A stretch of 25,794 nt of DNA from DATAOG01 sp963753685 (lineage in GTDB: Bacteria; Pseudomonadota; Alphaproteobacteria; Geminicoccales; Geminicoccaceae): the NCBI GenBank assembly GCA_963753685.1, contig CAVWDE010000016.1, positions 1-25,794 on the forward strand. Reading direction: 5' to 3'. Position numbers and translations under genes: made by a program. Below, piece after piece: positions 1-7,508 of this stretch. Under the pieces are notes generated by a model. That model had not been told where the DNA came from and did not search any database. It was given only the letters and a program-made list of their open reading frames with translations. Position 1 is the stretch's first letter. Every line of letters starts with the position of its first letter.

Positions 1-56
1 TGCAGAAGAACCTGCTCCGCGACGCCTACCGCGACGCGTTCCGCGAACCTGGTTGA
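1..56 (+). CDS. 3' end of an unidentified gene (partial)
   Basis: The frame starting at base 3 is open and ends in TGA at 54-56, giving the tail QKNLLRDAYRDAFREPG. The codons have the G/C third-position bias of the neighbours, so this is probably the C-terminus of a real gene that begins before the window. The tail loosely resembles the ends of some CBS/nucleotidyltransferase (DUF294-type) proteins, but 17 residues are too few for an assignment. Its stop directly abuts the stop of the convergent GlcG-like gene (57-59). Confidence 0.55.
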   Translation, partial: QKNLLRDAYRDAFREPG

Positions 57-521
57 TCACCCCCGCCAGTTGGGATCAGGGTCGGCGGGCTCGGGCGTCA
101 GGCCCGCGGCCCGGATGCCCTCGATCGCGCAGTACTCGTCCTTCTCGGACGTGTCGCCGCTGATCCCGACCGCGCCGATCACCTCGCCCGCGCCATTTCG
201 GATCAGCACGCCGCCCGGCACGGCGACGAAACGGCCGCCGGACGCTGCCGCGAGCGCTGCCTGGAACGCCAGCCGCTCGCGCAGGCGGGCACCGAGCGCC
301 CGGCTCGATTCGCCCATGCCGAGCGCACCCCACGCCTTGCCGGTCGCGATCTCGGGCCGGAGGATGCCCGAGCCGTCTTCCCGCTGGAGGGCAACCGGAT
401 GACCGCCGGCATCCAAGACCGCGACCGTGAGCGGCGCCATGCCGGCCGCCCGGGCGGCCTCGAGCGCGCGCTCGATGATCCGGTTGGCGGCCGCGAGCGA
501 CAGATCGGTCTTGAGCTTCAT
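57..521 (-). CDS. GlcG/HbpS family heme-binding-like protein (DUF336)
   Basis: A 154-residue protein of the GlcG/HbpS (DUF336) family. Family hallmarks are visible: an N-terminal helix with 'LSLAAANRIIERALEAARAAG', the strand 'PLTVAVLDAGGHPVAL', then 'PGGVLIRNGAGEVIGAVGISGDTSEKDEYCAIEGI'. Members bind heme or small ligands, or sit beside glycolate, diol or oxidoreductase genes; the exact role is rarely known. The ATG at 521 is preceded by AGGAGG about 8 bases upstream, which fixes the start, and the length matches the family. No signal peptide is visible, so it is probably cytoplasmic. It is divergent from the Dabb gene (83-bp gap) and near a GMC oxidoreductase, which may hint at a shared catabolic role; that link is inference. 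Confidence 0.9.
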   Translation of the reverse strand: MKLKTDLSLAAANRIIERALEAARAAGMAPLTVAVLDAGGHPVALQREDGSGILRPEIATGKAWGALGMGESSRALGARLRERLAFQAALAAASGGRFVAVPGGVLIRNGAGEVIGAVGISGDTSEKDEYCAIEGIRAAGLTPEPADPDPNWRG

Positions 522-604
522 CGCCCTTCCTCCTGGCTTGGCTGCGCATGGCTTGGCACAGTGTCGGGGTCAAATCCACCCAAGGGAGAGAGGAGACCCC
601 GGCC

Positions 605-910
605 ATGCTGCGCCACGTCGTGCTGATCCGCTTCAAGCCCGGGACCCCGGCCGCGACCATCGGCGGGATCGAGACCGCCTTCGCCGGGCTGCCGGCCAGG
701 ATCCCGGCGATCGAGGCCCTGGAATGGGGCACCGACTGTAGTCCGGAAGGCAAGGCTCAGGGTTTTTCGCATTGCTTCTTCCTCACGTTCGCGGGCGCGG
801 CCGCGCGGGACGCCTATCTGCCGCACCCCGCGCACCAGGCCTTCTCGGATCTGCTGCGCCCGCACCGCGACCAGGTGCTGGTGATCGACTACGAGCCAGA
901 GCGCCCTTAA
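605..910 (+). CDS. Dabb (stress-responsive A/B barrel) domain protein
   Basis: A 101-residue protein that is essentially a single Dabb ferredoxin-like barrel: it opens 'MLRHVVLIRFKPGTPAATI', has the mid-domain 'GFSHCFFLTFAGAAARDAYLPHPAHQAF' and ends in the strand 'VLVIDYEP'. The His in the first strand and the 'YLPHPAHQ' segment are typical. The family holds small dimeric proteins, some enzymes (for example cyclases or hydrolases of polyketide-like substrates) and many of unknown role. The ATG at 605 follows a purine-rich GGAGAGAGGAGA stretch; an upstream in-frame ATG at 548 would add residues unlike the family. Its TAA overlaps the TAA of the convergent GMC gene in a shared TTAA. Confidence 0.85.
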   Translation: MLRHVVLIRFKPGTPAATIGGIETAFAGLPARIPAIEALEWGTDCSPEGKAQGFSHCFFLTFAGAAARDAYLPHPAHQAFSDLLRPHRDQVLVIDYEPERP

Positions 911-2514
911 GCCGCCAGCGGCTCGGCGCGGTTGCCCTTGATCAGATCGGCGCCCTTCTCGCCGATCATGATCGAGGCGGCGTTGGTGTTGGAGCTGATC
1001 AGCCGCGGCATGATCGAGGAATCGATCACCCGCAAGCCCTCGATGCCGCGCACGCGCAGCTCGGGATCGACCACGGCCTGCGCATCGACCCCCATCTTGC
1101 AGCTGCCGACCGGATGGTAGTCGGTCTTGCCGAAGCGCCGCGCGTAGGCCTCGAGCTCCGGGCGGGTCCTGACCGCGGCCCCCGGGAGATGCTCGCGCTT
1201 GAGGTAGCTCCGGAACGCGGGCTGGGCCATGATCTCGCGGGCGAGCTCGAACCCGCGCAGGGACATCTCGAGGTCGTAGGGCTCGGCCCAGTAGTTCGGA
1301 TCGATCACCGGCAGGGCCTTGGGGTCGGCGCTCTGCAGCCGGACGCTGCCGCGGCTACGCGGGCGCAGATGGCAGGAGTTGAGGGTGCAGCCGTAGCCAT
1401 CGAGCGGCGGCACGCCCGCTTCCAGGCCGGCGCCCGGCAGGAAATGGCATTGGATGTCGGGCGAGCGCTGGTCGCGATCGACGTACCAGAAGGCGCCGCC
1501 CTCGGCGAGGTTCGAGGTCACCGGCCCGTTGCGGAACAGGGCGTACTGCAGCCCGGCCCAGAGCATGCGGTGCGGCCGGGTGTGGCGGTCGAGGCTGTGC
1601 GGCCCGGCGAGCTCGTTGATCACGTAGACGTCGATATGGTCCTGCAGGTTTTTGCCGACCCCCGGCAGATCGTGCACCGGCGTGATCCCCGCCGCCTGCA
1701 GCTCGGCCGCAGGCCCGATGCCGGAGAGCAGCAGCAGCCGGGGCGAGCCGATGGCACCGCTCGCGACCAGGACCTCCTGCCCGGCGCGCACGGTCTCGAG
1801 GCCGCCGCCCTCGCCCCGGACATACTCGACGCCGACCGCGCGCCCGCGCTCGATCAGCACCCGGGTCGCATGGCAGCCGGTCAAGACGGTCACCATGCCG
1901 CCCCGCATGGCCGGCCGCAGGTAGCCCACGGCCGCGCTGCAGCGCCTGGCGTCCCGCTGGGTCACCTGATAGAGGCCGCAGCCCTCCTGGCGCTCGCCGT
2001 TGAAGTCCGGATTGTAGGGCAGGCCCGCCTCCTGCGCCGCCCGGACGAAGACCTTGGTCAGCGGGTGCGGGCTGATCGGGTCGGAGACGCCGAGCGGGCC
2101 GCCGCTGCCGTGCCAGCGGTCGACCAGGCGCTCGTTGTCCTCGGCGCGGCGGAAATAGGGCAGGACCTCGGCGTAGGACCAGCCGGCGCAGCCCTCGTCC
2201 CGGGCCCACTCGTCGTAGTCCTGCGCGTGGCCGCGGGTATAGACCATGGCGTTGATCGAGCTGCCGCCGCCCAGCACGCGCCCTTGCGGGAAGATCATCT
2301 CGCGGTTTTCGGCCTGGCCGAGCGGCGCCGTGCGGTAGCCCCAGGTGAGCGGCCCGGTGGTCATCTTGTAGAAGCCGACCGGCATGTGGATGAAGCGGTC
2401 GCGATCGGGCGGGCCGGCCTCGAGCAAGAGGATCCTGGCATCGCCCAGCTCGCTCAGCCGGCGCGCGAGCACGCAGCCGGCCGAGCCGCCGCCGACGATG
2501 ACGTAGTCGTACAT
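907..2514 (-). CDS. GMC family FAD-dependent oxidoreductase (choline/alcohol dehydrogenase-like)
   Basis: A 535-residue glucose-methanol-choline oxidoreductase. Visible: the N-terminal dinucleotide-binding motif 'YVIVGGGSAGCVLARRLSE', the GMC signature 1 region 'PQGRVLGGGSSINAMVYTRGH', signature 2 'ASGAIGSPRLLLLSGIGP', and the C-terminal active-site His in 'HPVGSCKMG' followed by the Asn-containing 'SSNTNAASIMIGEKGADLI'. Length is normal for choline dehydrogenase-like members, which oxidise primary alcohols using FAD. The exact alcohol cannot be read from the sequence; no betaine-aldehyde dehydrogenase is adjacent, so calling it BetA would be unsafe. The start at 2514 has GGGAGGA a few bases upstream. 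Its stop shares four bases with the Dabb gene. Confidence 0.93.
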   Translation of the reverse strand: MYDYVIVGGGSAGCVLARRLSELGDARILLLEAGPPDRDRFIHMPVGFYKMTTGPLTWGYRTAPLGQAENREMIFPQGRVLGGGSSINAMVYTRGHAQDYDEWARDEGCAGWSYAEVLPYFRRAEDNERLVDRWHGSGGPLGVSDPISPHPLTKVFVRAAQEAGLPYNPDFNGERQEGCGLYQVTQRDARRCSAAVGYLRPAMRGGMVTVLTGCHATRVLIERGRAVGVEYVRGEGGGLETVRAGQEVLVASGAIGSPRLLLLSGIGPAAELQAAGITPVHDLPGVGKNLQDHIDVYVINELAGPHSLDRHTRPHRMLWAGLQYALFRNGPVTSNLAEGGAFWYVDRDQRSPDIQCHFLPGAGLEAGVPPLDGYGCTLNSCHLRPRSRGSVRLQSADPKALPVIDPNYWAEPYDLEMSLRGFELAREIMAQPAFRSYLKREHLPGAAVRTRPELEAYARRFGKTDYHPVGSCKMGVDAQAVVDPELRVRGIEGLRVIDSSIMPRLISSNTNAASIMIGEKGADLIKGNRAEPLAA

Positions 2515-2559
2515 CGAGATCCTCCCCGCGCGGCCCTGGCGCTTGCCGGGCCAAGTGCG

Positions 2560-2565
2560 GTTATA
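2560..2565 (-). promoter_or_regulatory. possible -10 element for the GMC gene
   Basis: On the minus strand this reads TATAAC, five of six matches to TATAAT, about 45 bases before the GMC start codon in an otherwise very GC-rich 197-bp divergent gap. No convincing -35 lies at 16-18 bases, so this is a weak call. Confidence 0.25.
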
Positions 2566-2711
2566 GCTCGGAGCTTGCCGGGCAACAGCCCGGAGTTGGG
2601 GTGACGCAGAGCAGCGGCCGACCGCCGCGGGCGAGTTCGAAGCCCCTGGAAGTTTGCCGTCGGCGCGGGCATAAAGGGCGCGCGCGAGCTGGAGGAGAAG
2701 GAGGGGAGGCC

Positions 2712-3335
2712 ATGCAGCCGTTCACGACGCTCGAAGGGATCGCGGCGCCGCTGCCGGTGGTCAATGTCGACACCGACAAGATCATCCCCGCGCGCCATCT
2801 CAAGACCATCAAGCGGACCGGGCTCGGGGTCCATCTGTTCGAGACCCTGCGCTTTCAGGATGACGGCAGCGAGCGGCCGGAGTTCGTGCTCAACCGCGAG
2901 CCCTTGCGGCACGCTGAGATCCTGATCGCGGGCGAGAACTTCGGCTGCGGCTCCTCGCGCGAGCATGCCCCCTGGGCGTTGCTCGACTACGGCATCCGCT
3001 GCGTGATCGCGCCCTCGTTCGCCGATATTTTCTTCAACAACTGCTTTAAGAACGGCGTGTTACCGATTGTTCTGCCGAAGGACCAGGTCGAGCTCCTCAT
3101 CCGCGAGGCGAGCGAGGCCAAGGATCCGACGTTCACGATCGATCTGGAGAAGCAGGAGATCCACCGGCCGACCGGCAACGAGATTTTTCGGTTTGAGGTC
3201 GACGCCTTTCGCAGGCATTGCCTGCTGAATGGCCTCGACGACGTCGGGCTGACCATGCAGAAGGCCAGGCGGATCGACGACTTCGAGGCCAAGCAGCGGG
3301 CGGCCGAGCCCTGGCTCTATCGCGGGGCCGCCTGA
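2712..3335 (+). CDS. leuD: 3-isopropylmalate dehydratase small subunit LeuD
   Basis: A 207-residue small subunit of isopropylmalate isomerase, which with LeuC (4Fe-4S subunit) interconverts 2- and 3-isopropylmalate in leucine synthesis. The aconitase swivel-domain features are clear: 'NVDTDKIIPARHLKTI' near the N-terminus and the conserved 'GENFGCGSSREHAPWAL' loop, then 'DIFFNNCFKNGVLPI'. The ATG at 2712 is preceded by a dense run of GGAGG-like purines, and MQPF is the usual start; the open frame further upstream does not look coding. leuB starts one base after the stop, so the two are co-translated. LeuC is not within the window: upstream lies a divergent GMC gene, so the large subunit must be encoded elsewhere. 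Confidence 0.97.
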   Translation: MQPFTTLEGIAAPLPVVNVDTDKIIPARHLKTIKRTGLGVHLFETLRFQDDGSERPEFVLNREPLRHAEILIAGENFGCGSSREHAPWALLDYGIRCVIAPSFADIFFNNCFKNGVLPIVLPKDQVELLIREASEAKDPTFTIDLEKQEIHRPTGNEIFRFEVDAFRRHCLLNGLDDVGLTMQKARRIDDFEAKQRAAEPWLYRGAA

Positions 3336-3336
3336 G

Positions 3337-4482
3337 ATGGCCCCGACCGGAACGCAGATCCCGAACGCGCCCGGCCGACTCGGCACGGTCTTGCTGTTGC
3401 CGGGCGATGGCATCGGTCCGGAGGTGATGCGCGAGGTCCGCCGGATCATGGACTGGTTCGCGCGCCGCCAGGGCCTCGAGTTCGAGCTCGATGAGGGCCT
3501 GGTCGGCGGCTGCTCCTACGACCGGCACGGCACGCCGCTGACCGATGCGGTCATGGACCAGGCGCAAGGCGCGGACGCGGTGCTGTTCGGCGCGGTCGGC
3601 GGGCCGAAGTACGACGTGCTGCCGTTCGATCAGAAGCCCGAGCGCGGCCTCCTGCGCCTGCGCAAGGAGCTCGGCCTGTTCGCGAACCTGCGGCCGGCCA
3701 AGGTGTTCGACGCACTGGCCGACAGCTCCTCGCTCAAGCCGGACCTGGTCAAGGGCCTCGATTTGATGATCCTGCGCGAGCTCACCGGCGGCATCTATTT
3801 CGGCGAGCCGCGCGGCATCGAGACCCTGCCCGATGGCCAGCGCCGCGGCATCAACACCCAGGTCTATACGACCAGCGAGATCGTCCGGGTCGCAAGAGTC
3901 GGGTTCGAGCTCGCAAGGAAGCGCGGCAGCCGGGTGTGCTCGGTCGAGAAGGCGAACGTCATGGAGTCGGGCGTGCTTTGGCGCGAGGAGGTGCAGAAGC
4001 TGCACGATGCCGACTACCCGGACGTCGAGCTCAGCCACATGTACGCCGACAACTGCGCCATGCAGCTGGTCCGCCAGCCCAAGCAGTTCGACGTGATCGT
4101 CACCGACAATTTGTTCGGCGACCTGCTCTCGGATGTCGCCGCGATGCTGACCGGCTCGCTCGGCATGCTGCCGTCGGCCTCGCTCGGCGCGCCCGGTGCG
4201 GATGGCAAGCGCAAGGCGCTCTACGAGCCGGTCCATGGCAGCGCGCCGGACATCGCCGGCAAGGGTGTGGCCAACCCGATCGCGATGCTGCAGAGCTTCT
4301 CGATGATGCTCCGCTACTCGTTCGATCAGGACGCGGCCGCCGACCTGCTCGATGGCGCGATCGCGAGGGTGCTGGCGGGCGGCCTGCGCACCGCCGACAT
4401 CATGCAGGAGGGCAAGGCCAAGGTCTCGACCTCGACCATGGGCGAGGCGATCATCCGCGAGCTGGACAAAGCCGCGGCCTGA
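3337..4482 (+). CDS. leuB: 3-isopropylmalate dehydrogenase LeuB
   Basis: A 381-residue NAD-dependent decarboxylating dehydrogenase acting on 3-isopropylmalate in leucine synthesis. Seen: 'VLLLPGDGIGPEVMREVRRI', the substrate-binding arginine region 'RPAKVFDALADSSSLK', 'ILRELTGGIYFGEPRG', the catalytic Tyr/Lys segments 'TQVYTTSEI' and 'SVEKANVMESG', the metal-binding 'DVIVTDNLFGDLLSD', and the cofactor loop 'LYEPVHGSAPDIAGKGVANPIAM'. It is about ten residues longer than typical because of an N-terminal extension before 'LGTVLLLPG'; the ATG at 3337 follows the leuD stop by one base, so translational coupling is likely. In many alphaproteobacteria asd follows leuB directly; here asd is 6.5 kb away. 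Confidence 0.98.
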   Translation: MAPTGTQIPNAPGRLGTVLLLPGDGIGPEVMREVRRIMDWFARRQGLEFELDEGLVGGCSYDRHGTPLTDAVMDQAQGADAVLFGAVGGPKYDVLPFDQKPERGLLRLRKELGLFANLRPAKVFDALADSSSLKPDLVKGLDLMILRELTGGIYFGEPRGIETLPDGQRRGINTQVYTTSEIVRVARVGFELARKRGSRVCSVEKANVMESGVLWREEVQKLHDADYPDVELSHMYADNCAMQLVRQPKQFDVIVTDNLFGDLLSDVAAMLTGSLGMLPSASLGAPGADGKRKALYEPVHGSAPDIAGKGVANPIAMLQSFSMMLRYSFDQDAAADLLDGAIARVLAGGLRTADIMQEGKAKVSTSTMGEAIIRELDKAAA

Positions 4483-4568
4483 GGGCACCAGGCGCCGGGG
4501 TCGGCGCCGCGATCGGTCGAACGCGGTCGCCGGCTGGCGCGCCCGCAGCAGCAGCCACGGAGGCTCCA

Positions 4569-5087
4569 ATGAGCATGCCGATTTCGACTGAGCAGCGGAT
4601 GCTGACCGCGGCCGAGTTCGAGGTCGTCAAGAGGACCCACTATCCGGACATCGCGGAGCTCTCCAAGGAAGAGCTCGCGGATGCCGCCCGGCAGCTGCGC
4701 GACTACCGCGACAAGGCGCGCGACATCGCGCACCGGCAGCGGCGCGAGATGCGGGGCAAGGCTGAGCCACGCGGCACGCGGCCGGCCAAGGACAACACCG
4801 GCACCACGATCAAGCGGCAGATCTTCGCGAGCGCGCTCCGGCGCGTGAATCGCGAGGCCACGCGGATCGGCAAGGCGCACGCGCGGGCCAGCCAGAGCGA
4901 GCTCGCGCGCCGGGCGCTCGAGCTCAAGCGGGCCAATCGGATGCGCCATCATCCGAGCGCCGGGCGCACGGCGGGCCAGGGCATGCGGTCGATCCCCAAC
5001 CCCGGCCCGACGGTCGAGGCCGATCCGCGCGAGATCGGCCGCGTGTCGCAGTTCGTCAAGGTGGGCCAAGCGCGCCGCGACGGCTGA
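4569..5087 (+). CDS. conserved-looking basic hypothetical protein (172 aa)
   Basis: I do not recognise a named family. The 172-residue product starts 'MSMPISTEQRMLTAAEFE' and has an acidic helix ('HYPDIAELSKEELADAARQL') followed by a strongly basic Arg/Lys-rich helical middle and C-terminal part ('HRQRREMRGKAEPRG', 'IFASALRRVNREATRIGKAH', 'RRALELKRANRMRHHPSAGRT'), ending in 'VSQFVKVGQARRDG'. No signal peptide or membrane segment is visible. Such basic helical proteins often bind nucleic acid or ribosomes, but that is inference. GGAGG lies 5 bases before the ATG. It sits 86 bases after leuB and could be transcribed with it; codon use matches the neighbours. Confidence 0.8.
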   Translation: MSMPISTEQRMLTAAEFEVVKRTHYPDIAELSKEELADAARQLRDYRDKARDIAHRQRREMRGKAEPRGTRPAKDNTGTTIKRQIFASALRRVNREATRIGKAHARASQSELARRALELKRANRMRHHPSAGRTAGQGMRSIPNPGPTVEADPREIGRVSQFVKVGQARRDG

Positions 5088-5133
5088 CGCGTGACGCGAC
5101 GCCCGGCGCGCCCGATGGGAACATCCGCCGGCT

Positions 5134-5898
5134 ATGGAAAGCCTGCTCGCTCTCGCGACCGATCCGACCGCCTGGGCGGCGCTCGCGACGTTGATCGCGA
5201 TGGAGGTGGTGCTCGGGATCGACAATCTGATCTTCATCTCGATCCTCTCGAACAAGCTGCCCGAGCATCAGCGCGTCAACGCCCGCCGGATCGGCATCGG
5301 CCTCGCCCTGATCCTGCGGCTTGCGCTGCTCGGCACGGTCGCGATCATCGTCCGGCTGACCGAGCCGATCTTCGAGGCGTTCGGCCACGGCTTCTCCTGG
5401 CGTGATCTGATCCTGATCGCGGGCGGCCTGTTCCTGGTCTGGAAAGCGACCAAGGAGATCCACCACAGCGTCGACCCCGACCCGGGCCCGGACCTGTTCG
5501 AGCCGGCCGCCGGGATCGGGCTCGCCGCCGCGATCGGGCAGATCCTGGCGCTCGACGTGGTGTTCTCGATCGACAGCATCATCACCGCGGTCGGCATGAC
5601 CCCGCACGTCCCGATCATGGTGATCGCGGTGATCGTCGCTGTGGGCGTCATGCTGCTGGCGGCGACCCCGCTCGCCAAGTTCATCCAGGCCAACCCGACG
5701 ATCGTGATGCTGGCGCTGGGCTTCCTTTTGATGATCGGGACGATGCTGATCGCCGACGGCTTCGGCATCCACGTCCCGCGGGGCTACATCTACGCCGCGA
5801 TGGCGTTCGCCGCGCTGATCGAGGGCCTCAACATGCTCTCCCGCCGCGCCCGGCGCCGACGCGCCGCCGCCATGGCGTCTCGAAGGCCGGAGGCCTGA
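5134..5898 (+). CDS. TerC family integral membrane protein
   Basis: A 254-residue TerC-family protein. The first membrane segment carries the hallmark 'AMEVVLGIDNLIFISILSNKLP' with its conserved acidic residues; a second related motif is 'ALDVVFSIDSIITAVGMT'. About seven hydrophobic segments are visible, ending with 'GYIYAAMAFAALIEGLNML', and the tail is Arg-rich and cytoplasmic ('SRRARRRRAAAMASRRPEA'). Members are linked to tellurite resistance and to manganese or other metal export or insertion during secretion (Alx, MeeF/MeeY groups); this copy lacks CBS and CorC domains. The ATG at 5134 is the only start that keeps the usual N-terminus; the SD is weak. It converges with the toroid-protein gene 8 bases away. 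Confidence 0.93.
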   Translation: MESLLALATDPTAWAALATLIAMEVVLGIDNLIFISILSNKLPEHQRVNARRIGIGLALILRLALLGTVAIIVRLTEPIFEAFGHGFSWRDLILIAGGLFLVWKATKEIHHSVDPDPGPDLFEPAAGIGLAAAIGQILALDVVFSIDSIITAVGMTPHVPIMVIAVIVAVGVMLLAATPLAKFIQANPTIVMLALGFLLMIGTMLIADGFGIHVPRGYIYAAMAFAALIEGLNMLSRRARRRRAAAMASRRPEA

Positions 5899-5906
5899 GA
5901 GCGCGG

Positions 5907-6821
5907 TCATCCGCCATGACCGGCCCAGTGCAACACGCGCAGCGCACGGAGCGTGTTCCAGCGGCTGGGCTCATCCGCTCGCTCGGCCATGTCGAAATCG
6001 AGCACATCGGCATGGGGGTGCGAGCGCCAGCGTCCGTCGCTGCGCCGGTCTTTCTCCACGACTTCCACGGCCTCGGCGACCCGCTCGTCGGGCTCGACGC
6101 CGGCGCTTCGCAGATAGTCCAGCCCGCGCAGCACGTCGTAGTGATACCCGGGAGGGAAGGAGAACCGGGTCCAGTCGCGATTGATCACCTCGCCGGATGA
6201 CCGCGACCGCAACAGGCGGCGCTCCAGGAGATATTCCTGTCCGCGGGCCCGGGCCGCCGTCACCGCAGGGGTCGCACCCCTGGCCCGCTCGTGCTCCAGG
6301 AGCCCCTCCAGGACGCAGATCGTGCTGTGAAACGAGGAGCGGACGCTCGGCGGCGCCGCGCAGTTCCAGCCACCATCTTCGAGCTGCTCGCCAACCAGCC
6401 GCGCCAGTACCGTCTCGCAGGGCTGGCCGAAACAGGCGCCGAGGTTCAGCACGCGGCCGTTGATGCAGGCCTCGACCTCGCCTTCGAAGAAGGGCTGGCC
6501 GCCCTCGTAGTGGGTGATGTGGTCGCGCACCCGGTCCACGGCGCGCCGCGCCTCCCCGCTCGCCGGGTCCAGTCCCATGTCCCGCAACAGCATCAGCGCG
6601 TGGAGGGCCTTGCCGTCGGGGCTATCGATATAGCGCGTATAGCCGCTCTCGCCCCACTGCCCGTCGGGTGTCTGGCGCTCGAGCAGCGCGGCACCCCAGC
6701 CTTCGCAGGCGACCCGCGCGCGCTCGGCGGCCACGACGCCCTCGGGCTCGTCGGTCAGATCACGCATCACCTGCCAACGTATCGAGGGGCCGGACTCCAA
6801 CAGCCACTCCACGACCGTCAT
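5907..6821 (-). CDS. terpenoid-cyclase/prenyltransferase-like alpha/alpha-toroid protein
   Basis: A 304-residue protein with repeated helical segments and QW-like turns ('RQTPDGQWGESGYTRY', 'LVGEQLEDGGWNC', 'EKDRRSDGRWRSHPH') typical of the squalene-cyclase/prenyltransferase toroid superfamily. It lacks a DXDD cyclase motif that I can see, so it is probably not a classical squalene-hopene cyclase; many such stand-alone proteins are annotated only as hypothetical or squalene cyclase-like. His/Asp-rich stretches ('FHSTICVLEGLLEHERARG', 'GYHYDVLRGLDYL', 'HADVLDFDMAERADEPSRWNT') could hold a metal or substrate. The start is set at ATG 6821 because GGGAGG lies 4-5 bases before it; a GTG at 6836 would place that SD inside the gene. 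It is followed 8 bases later by convergent terC. Confidence 0.8.
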   Translation of the reverse strand: MTVVEWLLESGPSIRWQVMRDLTDEPEGVVAAERARVACEGWGAALLERQTPDGQWGESGYTRYIDSPDGKALHALMLLRDMGLDPASGEARRAVDRVRDHITHYEGGQPFFEGEVEACINGRVLNLGACFGQPCETVLARLVGEQLEDGGWNCAAPPSVRSSFHSTICVLEGLLEHERARGATPAVTAARARGQEYLLERRLLRSRSSGEVINRDWTRFSFPPGYHYDVLRGLDYLRSAGVEPDERVAEAVEVVEKDRRSDGRWRSHPHADVLDFDMAERADEPSRWNTLRALRVLHWAGHGG

Positions 6822-6859
6822 GTTGCCTCCCGTCACTTGCCGCGGCTGACGACGTCCGT

Positions 6860-7441
6860 CTACGGCGTCTGCCTAACGCGGTGCAGGAAGGCGAGCGTGC
6901 GTTCCTTGAGCAGAGCGGCGGCCTCCTCGTTGTAATCGGCCAGGCCTGGGTCGGCGAACAGGTGGGCCGAACCCGGGTAGAGGAACAGTTCTGCGGTTGG
7001 ATTCTTCTCGACCAGCGCCTCGGCGGCGGTTCTGTCGACCTCGGTCCATTCGTCCGCGTCCATCATATGGATCTGCAGAGGGACGGCCTCGGGCCACGAA
7101 GTGCCGAACTCGGAGGGCGACACGCAGCCATGGAAGAAAAGCGCCCCGCTTGCTCCTGGACGCGTCTGCGCCAGAGCCTGCGCCGGCAGCACGCCCAGGG
7201 AGAAGCCGGCATAGACGATGTCTGCGGGCAGGTCTTGGGCTGCGTCCGCACCGCGGCGGATGATCTCGGGAAAACCGACCCGCTCGGCGTAGCCAACACC
7301 TTCCCTGAGGTCCTGGAACGTGCGCCCGTCATAGAGGTCCGGTGCACGGACGGTGTGACCGGCTGCCCGCAGATCGTCGGCAAACGTCAGGAACCCAGGC
7401 GTCTGCCCTTGCGCGTGATGAAAGAGGAGCACGGTTGCCAT
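6860..7441 (-). CDS. dienelactone hydrolase family protein
   Basis: A 193-residue alpha/beta hydrolase of the dienelactone hydrolase family. The N-terminal 'ATVLLFHHAQGQTPGFLTFADDLRAAGHTVRAPDLYDGRTF' is typical. The nucleophile elbow is 'GFSLG' with Ser81, where classical dienelactone hydrolases have Cys; the acid is probably Asp130 in 'MMDADEW' and the base His160 in 'GSAHLFADP'. Substrate unknown; many homologues are general esterases. The start is ATG 7441; the GTG at 7444 directly before it is an alternative. It lies 38 bases upstream of the toroid-protein gene on the same strand, so the two probably form one operon. Codon use is slightly less GC-biased than the neighbours. Confidence 0.88.
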   Translation of the reverse strand: MATVLLFHHAQGQTPGFLTFADDLRAAGHTVRAPDLYDGRTFQDLREGVGYAERVGFPEIIRRGADAAQDLPADIVYAGFSLGVLPAQALAQTRPGASGALFFHGCVSPSEFGTSWPEAVPLQIHMMDADEWTEVDRTAAEALVEKNPTAELFLYPGSAHLFADPGLADYNEEAAALLKERTLAFLHRVRQTP

Positions 7442-7508
7442 CACGACACCCTAAGCAGCCTGCGCCCTGCGGTCAAAGCCGGGCAAGGCGCCGATCGGCG
7501 GTCCAGGA

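Noticed and set aside
2578..2593. CCGGGC-AACA-GCCCGG hairpin upstream of leuD as a leucine attenuator
   Set aside because: No leader peptide with leucine codons and no T-run; a short GC stem is expected by chance at this GC content.
772..2604. Very long plus-strand open frame opposite the GMC oxidoreductase gene
   Set aside because: Shadow frame caused by high GC; low-complexity Ala/Arg/Gly/His-rich translation, no motifs, and the opposite strand holds an intact enzyme.
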